A stretch of 64,000 nt of DNA from Calidifontimicrobium sp035325925 (GTDB lineage Bacteria; Pseudomonadota; Gammaproteobacteria; Burkholderiales; Burkholderiaceae_C), in contig NZ_DAOKZA010000001.1 of the NCBI RefSeq assembly GCF_035325925.1, positions 124,001 to 188,000 on the forward strand. The letters run 5' to 3'. Positions 55,469 to 64,000 of the stretch are shown here, piece after piece. The translations under genes and the position numbers were made by a program. Position 1 is the stretch's first letter. Each line of letters begins with the position of its first letter. The notes beneath the pieces were generated by a model. The model saw only the letters and a list, made by a program, of their open reading frames with translations, was not told where the DNA came from and did no database searches.

Positions 55469-57223
55469 TCAGTCCAGGTCGAGCGCCGGAATCGCGGTCG
55501 GCGTCGGCACGACGCCGCCTGCCGGCGTGATGCCGAGCTGACCTGCGTCGTTGAGGCCCCAGGCGCTCAGGCTGCCGTCGAACAGTTCGCCCACGCCGTG
55601 GCGGGCACCTGCCGCGATCGAGCGCAGCGGCTGCGCGAACGCCACCACCCGCGTCGGCGCGGCACGGTCGGCCTGGTCGCCGGTGCCGAGCTGGCCGCCA
55701 TCGCCTGCGCCCCAGGCCAGCATCGAGCCGTCGACGACGCGGGCCAGCACGAAGTCGGCGCCGGCGTCGATGCGCAGCACCGGCGGCATCGGCAGCCCGT
55801 CGGACTGTTCGGTCACGCGGGTCGGCACGGCGCGCCGGGCCGTGTTCGGCAACCCGAGCTGGCCGCGGTCGTTCTGTCCCCACGACCACACGGCGCCGTT
55901 CACGTCGAGCGCGACCGACAGCTGGTCGCCCGCGGCGATCATCGACACGTTCTTCAGTTCGTCGATGGCCGACGGGCGCACCTGCGGGCCGGTCGTCGCG
56001 GGAGTCGTCGGCAGCACGGCCCCGAACTGGAACACCTTGCCGTCCACTCGCAGCGCCAGCGTGTGCGCCCGGCCCGCGGCGACGCGGATGATGCTGCCGA
56101 ATCCGGCGCTGCCGACGCCGACCTGGGTCGGCGTCGTGGCGTTCGTCAGCGTGCCGATGCCCAGCGCGCCGGTGCCGTTCTCGCCCCAGGCCCACACGGT
56201 GCCGTCGGCGCGCACGGCGAACGAACGCCCGCCGCCGGCGGCGATCGAGACCACCCGGTCCAGGCCCGGCACCGGCTGCGGGACGCTGCGGTCGGTGGTG
56301 CTGCCGTCGCCGAGGGCGCCGTCGGCATTGCGGCCCCAGGCCCAGACCGTGCCGTCGGCGCGCAGGGCCAGCGAATGGTGGTCGCCCGCGGCCGTCGCGA
56401 CCACGCCGCTCACGCCTGCCGGCATCGGCGCGGCGCGGCTCGCGGTGCCGCCGTCACCGAGCTGCCCGGAGGCGTTCGACCCCCAGGCCCACAGCGTGCC
56501 GTCGGCGCCGGTCGCGAGCGTGTGCGCCGACCCGGCAGCGATCTTGCGCGGCCCGACCACCGAGATCACCGCGTCGGGGGAGCGGATCACCCCGTCGGCG
56601 TTGGCGACCACCGCGGCGACGCGCACGCCGTCGTCGGCCAAGGTCAGCGGCAGCGGGCCGATCGCGATCGTCGACTCGTCGGTGGTGCCGGTGGCCCCGT
56701 CGATCGGCGCGCCGTTGCGCAGCCACTGGTACTGGAACGGCGGGTTGCCCGCCAGCTTCACCGTCACCACCAGCGGCTGACCGGGCGAGACCACGCCGAG
56801 TTGCAGCAGCGCGACCACCTGCGGGGGCGCGCCTTCGACGCGCAGCGTTGCCTCGTCGCTGACGGTCTCGCCGTTGGGGCCGCGCACGACGACGCGCAGT
56901 CGCGCGCCGGCGTCGGTGGCGGTCGCGGCGGGCAGTGCGTAGCTCGCCTCGTTGGCGCCGGGGATGTCGACGCCGTCGCGCTGCCACTGGTAGGCCAGCG
57001 GCGGCGCGCCTTCGGCCACCACGCTGAAGCCGGCCGCTTCCCCGGGCCGCACCGTGCGGTCGGCCGGATGCTCGACGATGCGCGGCGCCTGCAGCGTGGC
57101 GCTCGGGCCGCCGCCGCAGCCGCTGGCCAGCACGGCCACCGCACACAGCAGCAGCCAGGTCCACAGCCAGCGCGATGGTCGGATTCCCGACCGGGGCCGC
57201 CCTGCGATGTCGTTGATCGTCAT
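55469..57223 (-). CDS. lipoprotein with Ig-like domains and an RCC1 propeller
   Basis: The 584-residue secreted protein has a lipobox (AVLASGC, Cys36), two Ig-like domains (RIVEHPADRTVRPGEAAGFSV and a second near residue 130, each with YQW) and a seven-bladed RCC1/BLIP-II-type beta propeller. Repeats include DGTLWAWGSNASGQLGDG, DGTVWAWGRNADGALGDG, DGTVWAWGENGTGALGIG, NGAVWSWGQNDRGQLGL and DGSLSAWGLNDAGQLGI; one blade is degenerate. The function is unknown; surface binding or adhesion is plausible. AGGA precedes the ATG at 57223. It is convergent with the ligase gene, 16 bases apart. Confidence 0.9.
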   Translation of the reverse strand: MTINDIAGRPRSGIRPSRWLWTWLLLCAVAVLASGCGGGPSATLQAPRIVEHPADRTVRPGEAAGFSVVAEGAPPLAYQWQRDGVDIPGANEASYALPAATATDAGARLRVVVRGPNGETVSDEATLRVEGAPPQVVALLQLGVVSPGQPLVVTVKLAGNPPFQYQWLRNGAPIDGATGTTDESTIAIGPLPLTLADDGVRVAAVVANADGVIRSPDAVISVVGPRKIAAGSAHTLATGADGTLWAWGSNASGQLGDGGTASRAAPMPAGVSGVVATAAGDHHSLALRADGTVWAWGRNADGALGDGSTTDRSVPQPVPGLDRVVSIAAGGGRSFAVRADGTVWAWGENGTGALGIGTLTNATTPTQVGVGSAGFGSIIRVAAGRAHTLALRVDGKVFQFGAVLPTTPATTGPQVRPSAIDELKNVSMIAAGDQLSVALDVNGAVWSWGQNDRGQLGLPNTARRAVPTRVTEQSDGLPMPPVLRIDAGADFVLARVVDGSMLAWGAGDGGQLGTGDQADRAAPTRVVAFAQPLRSIAAGARHGVGELFDGSLSAWGLNDAGQLGITPAGGVVPTPTAIPALDLD

Positions 57224-57475
57224 TGTCGTTTCCTGTCTGGGGCACCATCCGGCGGACCGGACCGCGCCAGGACCGCCGGCAGGCGAAGGCGATGGCACCG
57301 GCCGGCGCAGCGCACACGGCGTGCACCGACCGCGACGCCATTCGACCACCCGATCGGCATTGCGAGGCGCAAGTGGAGGGTAACGACCGGCAAGAGCGTG
57401 AACTTCTGCACCGGTGCGGGGCGTGGTGCCCCTCGACCAGCGCCATCGCGCAGGCGGCGTCGCCGTGCGACCGGT

Positions 57476-57504
57476 CTTGAAACCTGCGCCCGGCAGCCTC
57501 ACTT
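57476..57504 (+). promoter_or_regulatory. RpoH (sigma-32)-type promoter of clpB
   Basis: CTTGAAA at 57476-57482 matches the sigma-32 -35 exactly. After 14 bases, CCTCACTT at 57497-57504 matches six of eight positions of the CCCCATTT-like -10. Transcription would start some 20 bases before the clpB ATG, leaving room for its GGAGGAG. Confidence 0.75.
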
Positions 57505-57529
57505 GCCCTGGCAACCGGAGGAGTCCCCG

Positions 57530-60124
<2,595 letters not shown>

Positions 60125-60144
60125 CGCGGCCGGGCGGCGGCGCT

Positions 60145-61479
60145 TCAGCGCGGCGGGACGGCCTCGTCGAGCCGCTCGAGGTGGCGCATCGCCAGCACCA
60201 GCGGCGTGGCGCTGCGGTCGAGCACCGCGTGCAGCACCAGCCCCGGGTGGCCGGGCACCGGTCGCAGCACCAGGTGGTGGCCGGCCAGCGTGATCGCCGC
60301 CTCGGGCGGGGCGCTGCCGAGCCCGAGCGCGTGCGCGCCGCCGCGCAGCGCCGCGTACAGGGCCGCGCCCTGCGACGCGAGCGCGGCCGGCCCCGGGCGC
60401 GCGCCGGCGAAGGCCAGCGTGCGCTGCGACCCGGGCTCGAACACGCAACAGCTGACCATGCCCTTGACCTCGAGGCAGCGCTGCACGTAGTGCTGCAGCG
60501 GTGACGCGGCGCCGCGCGTCGCGCCGGGGGCGCGCGGGTCGGGCATCGGTTGCAGCGGCAGCGTCGCGGCACGCGGCGGTGCCGGCGGGGTGGCCGCCGA
60601 CGGCGTGACGAAGCTCGGCACCGGCGCCGACGGTGGCGCGAACGGGACGGGCGCCGTGGACAGCGGCACTGGTGCGGACGCCGGCACCTCGGCCGGCCGC
60701 GCGGCCGGTGCGGGCAGCACGATCTGCGGCGCGGCGCGGCCGCCCAGCGGCTGGTGCAGCCGGTTCCACGCGAGCACCGTGTAGCCCAGTGCCTGGTCGG
60801 CACCTCCCACCAGCGGCGCCACCGTGGTGCGTACGCCCGTGCCCTGGCCGAGCTGGGCCACCTGCTGCGCCTGCGCCGACGACCCCGCCAGCGGCAGCAC
60901 CAGCAGCTCGCGGTTGCGCCACGGCCCGGCGACGATGGCTTCGTGCAGCGGCTGCAGCGTCGCGGCGAGCGCGTGCGGCGGCAGGTCGCCGAGCAGCACG
61001 ACGGCCAGGCGACTCGCGCCGAGCAGCGTGCGCGCGATCTGCGGCCGCTGGCGCGAGTCGGCGTCGACATCGGTGCTGTACAGGCGCACCGGCGTGCCGT
61101 CGGCGCCGGGCAGCTCGGCGAACTCGATCGTGGCCAGCGCGACGCCGTGACCCTGGCTGCGAATCACCAACCGGTGCATCGCCAGGCCGCGCGCCGCCGC
61201 CAGCGCCGCCAGCCAGCGTCGCGACACCGGCGCGCCGACGTCGTGCAGCGTGATGAACCCCTCGGGGCGGCGGTCGAACTGCTGCTGCAGCGCCTGCGCC
61301 GGCTCGAAGACGACGAACAGCTCCCACAGCCGGTCGTCGACGCGGCGGCCGACGCCGGTGTCGGCGTCGTCGCGCTCGCGCGCGGTGAACAGCTGCGTCG
61401 GTGGCCCCGCGACCTGCTGCGTGGGCAGCCAGGCCTCGGCCTCGGGGTGCGCGGCGGGAGTGAGGTCGGGGCGGGACAT
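60145..61479 (-). CDS. uncharacterised protein with C-terminal roadblock-like region
   Basis: The 444-residue protein is not assigned to a family with certainty. Residues 1-250 form a mixed domain (LWELFVVFEPAQALQQQFD, FITLHDVGAPVSRRWLAALA, LAVVLLGDLPPHALAATLQ). Residues about 255-325 are a Pro/Ala linker. The last 110 residues (VQRCLEVKGMVSCCVFEPGSQRTLAFAGARPG and AITLAGHHLVLRPVPGHPGLVLHAVLD) resemble a roadblock/LC7 fold, used for dimerisation near small GTPases and in chemosensory-like systems. No partner gene is next to it. It converges on clpB, 20 bases apart. Confidence 0.6.
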   Translation of the reverse strand: MSRPDLTPAAHPEAEAWLPTQQVAGPPTQLFTARERDDADTGVGRRVDDRLWELFVVFEPAQALQQQFDRRPEGFITLHDVGAPVSRRWLAALAAARGLAMHRLVIRSQGHGVALATIEFAELPGADGTPVRLYSTDVDADSRQRPQIARTLLGASRLAVVLLGDLPPHALAATLQPLHEAIVAGPWRNRELLVLPLAGSSAQAQQVAQLGQGTGVRTTVAPLVGGADQALGYTVLAWNRLHQPLGGRAAPQIVLPAPAARPAEVPASAPVPLSTAPVPFAPPSAPVPSFVTPSAATPPAPPRAATLPLQPMPDPRAPGATRGAASPLQHYVQRCLEVKGMVSCCVFEPGSQRTLAFAGARPGPAALASQGAALYAALRGGAHALGLGSAPPEAAITLAGHHLVLRPVPGHPGLVLHAVLDRSATPLVLAMRHLERLDEAVPPR

Positions 61480-61638
61480 CGTTGCAGCCGGCGGGTGGCG
61501 GGTCTCGCGCATTGTCGTCGTTCGCCCGGCAGCGTCGCTGCGCACGCGCGGTGGCTGCGTGCAATCTGCCCGCCGCGGTGCGCGCGGCGCACCGGCTCGG
61601 CTGTCGACGGTTCGCGTCGGTGCGGCCCAGGGGGTCCT

Positions 61639-61644
61639 TAGAAT
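61639..61644 (+). promoter_or_regulatory. -10-like TAGAAT directly before nadB
   Basis: TAGAAT (five of six to TATAAT) ends seven bases before the nadB ATG, the same spacing seen before hemC. The nearest purine-rich sequence is too far upstream to act as a Shine-Dalgarno site. This suggests a leaderless nadB transcript. Confidence 0.42.
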
Positions 61645-61651
61645 CGACCGC

Positions 61652-63295
61652 ATGGCAGACGAACGCGCGAGCGCCCCAGCGGCCCCGGTGGTCATCGTCG
61701 GCGCCGGCCTCGCAGGGCTGACGGTGGCGCTGCAACTGGCCGACCGCCATCCGGTGGTCGTGCTCGCCAAGCGCGACCGCCACGAAGGCGCCACCGCCTG
61801 GGCTCAGGGCGGCATCGTCGGTGTGCTCGGCTCGGACGACAGCGTCGAGTCGCACGTGCGCGACACGCGCGACGCCGGCGCCGGGCTGGTCGACGAGCAC
61901 ACCGCCCGCTTCGTCGCCGAGCACAGCGCGCAGGCCGTCGAGTGGCTGGTCGCTCAGGGCGTGCCGTTCTCGCCGGACCCGGCCGGTCCGCTGGGGCTGC
62001 ATCTGACACGCGAGGGCGGGCACGCGGTGCGCCGCATCGCGCATGCCGCCGACGCCACCGGGCACGCGATCCACGAGTCGCTGCTCGCGCGCGCGCAGGC
62101 GCACCCGAACATCGAGCTGCGCGAGCGCTGGATGGCCGTCGACCTGATCACCTCGCGCCTGCTGCGCCGCGACGAGCCGCCGCGCTGCTACGGCGTGTAC
62201 GCGCTCGACATCGACCGCCACCGCGTCGAGACGCTGCCGGCCGCCGCGGTGGTGCTGGCCACCGGCGGCGTCGGCAAGGTCTACCGCTACACCAGCAACC
62301 CCGACACCGCCACGGGCGACGGCATCGCGATGGCCTGGCGCGCCGGCTGCCGGGTGGGCAACATGGAGTTCATCCAGTTCCACCCGACCTGCCTGTACCA
62401 CCCGCAGGAGCGCAGCTTCCTGATCACCGAGGCGCTGCGCGGCGAGGGCGCCAAGCTGCGCCTGCCCAGCGGCGACGCGGGCGACGACGGCTCGCCGTGG
62501 GGGCCGCGTTTCATGCCGGCGCACGACGAGCGCGCCGAACTCGCGCCGCGCGACATCGTCGCGCGTGCGATCGACTTCGAGATGAAAAAACACGGCCTGG
62601 ACCACGTGTGGCTCGACGCCACCGCGCTCGGTGAGGCCTTCCTGAAGGCGCATTTCCCGACCATCCATGCGCGCTGTCTGGGGCTGGGCATCGACATCGC
62701 GCGCCAGCCGATCCCGGTGGTGCCGGCGGCGCACTACACCTGCGGCGGCGTCGTCACCGACCTCGACGGGCGCACCGACGTGGTCGGGTTGTACGCCGTC
62801 GGCGAGACCACCTACACCGGACTGCACGGTGCGAACCGGCTGGCCAGCAACTCGCTGCTCGAGTGCGTCGTGCTCGGCCACAGCTGCGCATCGCACATCC
62901 TCGCGAAGCGACCGTGCGCGCTCGAACCGCTGCCGGCGTGGGACGAGAGCCAGGTCGAGGACGCCGACGAGCAGGTCGTGATCTCGCACAACTGGGACGA
63001 GCTGCGCCTGCTGATGTGGAACTACGTCGGCATCGTGCGCACGACCAAGCGGCTCGAACGCGCGCTGCACCGCATCAACCTGCTCAAGAGCGAGATCGAC
63101 GAGTACTACGCGAACTTCCGCGTCACGCGCGACCTGCTCGAGCTGCGCAACCTGGTCGACTGCGCGAAGCTCATCGTGCGCTCGGCGCTGCAGCGCCACG
63201 AGAGCCGCGGGCTGCACTTCAGCCGCGACTACCCGTACACGCTGCCGGTGAGTTTCCCGACGGTGCTGATCCGCAAGAACAACTGGCGCGGCTAG
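61652..63295 (+). CDS. nadB: L-aspartate oxidase
   Basis: NadB oxidises aspartate to iminoaspartate, the first step of de novo NAD synthesis. The 547-residue flavoprotein has VVIVGAGLAGLTVALQLA at the N-terminus, the FAD/active-site segments AWAQGGIVGV, MEFIQFHPTCLYHPQERSFLITEALRGEGA and YTGLHGANRLASNSLLECVV, and the succinate-dehydrogenase-like C-terminal helical domain. The MGG-like HYTCGGVVTDLDGRTDV segment is typical. nadC lies about 450 bases downstream on the other strand; nadA is not in the window. Confidence 0.97.
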   Translation: MADERASAPAAPVVIVGAGLAGLTVALQLADRHPVVVLAKRDRHEGATAWAQGGIVGVLGSDDSVESHVRDTRDAGAGLVDEHTARFVAEHSAQAVEWLVAQGVPFSPDPAGPLGLHLTREGGHAVRRIAHAADATGHAIHESLLARAQAHPNIELRERWMAVDLITSRLLRRDEPPRCYGVYALDIDRHRVETLPAAAVVLATGGVGKVYRYTSNPDTATGDGIAMAWRAGCRVGNMEFIQFHPTCLYHPQERSFLITEALRGEGAKLRLPSGDAGDDGSPWGPRFMPAHDERAELAPRDIVARAIDFEMKKHGLDHVWLDATALGEAFLKAHFPTIHARCLGLGIDIARQPIPVVPAAHYTCGGVVTDLDGRTDVVGLYAVGETTYTGLHGANRLASNSLLECVVLGHSCASHILAKRPCALEPLPAWDESQVEDADEQVVISHNWDELRLLMWNYVGIVRTTKRLERALHRINLLKSEIDEYYANFRVTRDLLELRNLVDCAKLIVRSALQRHESRGLHFSRDYPYTLPVSFPTVLIRKNNWRG

Positions 63296-63320
63296 CCACG
63301 CCGGGGCGGCTCGCGCCGCC

Positions 63321-63611
63321 TCAGTTGCGCGCGCCCATCAGCTCGCGCGCCTGCACGAACTCGAAGGCCCGCTGCACCGCGTCGCGCAGCGCCTGTTCGT
63401 GCGCCAGCCGCTCGCGCTCGGAGCGGTAGAAGTGCAGGTCGGCGTCGTGGCGGATGTAGCGCGGCGGCAGCCGGTTCAGTGCGACGCAGGCGACGTCGGC
63501 GAGCAGGTCGCCGCGGCCGGCGAGCACCGGGAAGCGTGGCGCAGCGGCGCGCACCGCGTCGAACACCGCGGTCTCGTGGTGGTTGTGCACGCTGCTGAAG
63601 TCGTCGCTCAT
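63321..63611 (-). CDS. ComFB-family (late competence) small protein
   Basis: The 96-residue protein has the ComFB pattern: SSVHNHHETAVFDAVRAAAPRF, then DLLADVACVALNRLPPRYIRHDADLHFY, which supplies the conserved ALNRLPPRYI core. Some ComFB proteins bind cyclic-di-nucleotides in other bacteria; a role here is unproven. It ends 25 bases after nadB, convergent with it. Confidence 0.85.
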   Translation of the reverse strand: MSDDFSSVHNHHETAVFDAVRAAAPRFPVLAGRGDLLADVACVALNRLPPRYIRHDADLHFYRSERERLAHEQALRDAVQRAFEFVQARELMGARN

Positions 63612-63738
63612 CGGGCCGGGGTTCGCGGGGCGGGGGGGACGCTGCGCAGGTTATCGGCCCGCGCGGCGGTGTGCGCGCGGCGCGGCCGCGCCGCCGTGAC
63701 GGCCGTCACGCGTCGCCGGGGCCGGCCGACGGACGGCG

Positions 63739-64000
63739 TCAGCCCACCACGCGCAGCGAGAAGTCGACCGCGCGCACGTCCTTCGTCAGGTGGCCGATCG
63801 AGATGCGGTCGACGCCGGTGGCCGCGATGTCGCGCAGCGCCTGCAGCGTGACGCCGCCCGAGACCTCGAGCAGCGCACGCCCGGCCGTCAGCGCCACCGC
63901 GGCGCGCATGCGTTCGAGGTCGAAGTTGTCCAGCAGCACGCTGGTCGCACCGGCGGCCAGCGCCTCGGCGAGCTGATCGAGCGTTTCGACCTCGATCTGC
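63739..64000 (-). CDS. nadC: quinolinate phosphoribosyltransferase, C-terminal part (runs off window)
   Basis: The last 86 codons are visible. QIEVETLDQLAEALAAGATS and VLLDNFDLERMRAAV, followed by LEVSGGVTLQALRDIAATG and VDRISIGHLTKDVRAVDFSL, are the standard NadC C-terminus with phosphate-binding and EVSGG motifs. NadC makes nicotinate mononucleotide from quinolinate and PRPP. With nadB next door, the organism makes NAD from aspartate. Confidence 0.95.
   Translation of the reverse strand, partial: QIEVETLDQLAEALAAGATSVLLDNFDLERMRAAVALTAGRALLEVSGGVTLQALRDIAATGVDRISIGHLTKDVRAVDFSLRVVG

Overview
The window is 64 kb of very GC-rich DNA (roughly 70 percent by eye, with G/C at most third codon positions). 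It is densely packed with genes of Burkholderiales type. The gene neighbourhoods ppc/hemC-hemD, alaA-hom-thrC-mobB-moeA-moaD-moaE, clpB and nadB/nadC, together with a PEP-CTERM protein, point to a betaproteobacterium close to Rubrivivax, Leptothrix or Ideonella. That placement is inference from gene content, not from a search. The sequence is a draft scaffold: 100 Ns at 5801-5900 are flanked by the same 55 bases on both sides, so the gap is probably an assembly artefact. No rRNA, tRNA, CRISPR array, insertion sequence or prophage was seen.

Layout. 1-3.0 kb: 5' end of ppc, divergent hemC-hemD, then a prolyl-4-hydroxylase-like oxygenase. 3.0-9.1 kb: a coupled MgtC/DUF4010 membrane protein and beta-CASP metallo-beta-lactamase, the assembly gap, an SDR, a small Rossmann oxidoreductase and RhlE helicase. 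9.3-15.9 kb: a small conserved protein, ettA behind three hairpins, then a protease-like group: a PA2779-type membrane protein, a C39-like lipoprotein that seems to start at CTG, and a papain-like protease fused to an alpha/beta hydrolase. A dienelactone hydrolase follows. 16.3-25.3 kb (minus strand): a cupin, a LytTR regulator with two tandem LytS-like kinases (one lacking its phospho-accepting histidine), a CPA2 antiporter, a ROK kinase, an Xaa-Pro aminopeptidase and a TAXI receptor. 25.4-27.7 kb: an aminotransferase, a broken DUF5655-like gene and a CBS protein.

27.7-33.0 kb is a tryptophan and anthranilate module. kynB-kynU-kynA runs leftward. A 2-aminobenzoate-CoA ligase, a thioesterase and a RidA-like protein run rightward. 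They share a compact overlapping divergent promoter with a palindrome in its spacer. 33.0-36.3 kb holds an esterase and an AmmeMemoRadiSam pair (Memo-AMMECR1 fusion plus radical SAM enzyme). 36.4-43.5 kb: small proteins, prpE, a PEP-CTERM protein, an M3 peptidase relic, PIN-PhoH, bcp and an Mth938-like protein. 43.6-50.1 kb: alanine/homoserine/threonine synthesis and molybdopterin synthesis genes.

50.3-55.5 kb is a five-gene, mostly start/stop-overlapping operon: flavin reductase, NicX-type ring-cleaving dioxygenase, alpha/beta hydrolase, acyl-CoA-dehydrogenase-fold enzyme and acyl-CoA ligase. It looks like an undescribed catabolic route for an N-heteroaromatic or related ring, and is the best candidate here for a new system. 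55.5-64 kb: an Ig/RCC1 propeller lipoprotein, clpB with an RpoH-type promoter, a roadblock-like protein, nadB, a ComFB-like protein and the 3' end of nadC.

Several genes (hemC, the P4H, the 7541 oxidoreductase, kynB, the esterase, the Mth938 gene, nadB) have a -10-like hexamer 6-8 bases before the start codon and no Shine-Dalgarno sequence, suggesting leaderless transcripts.
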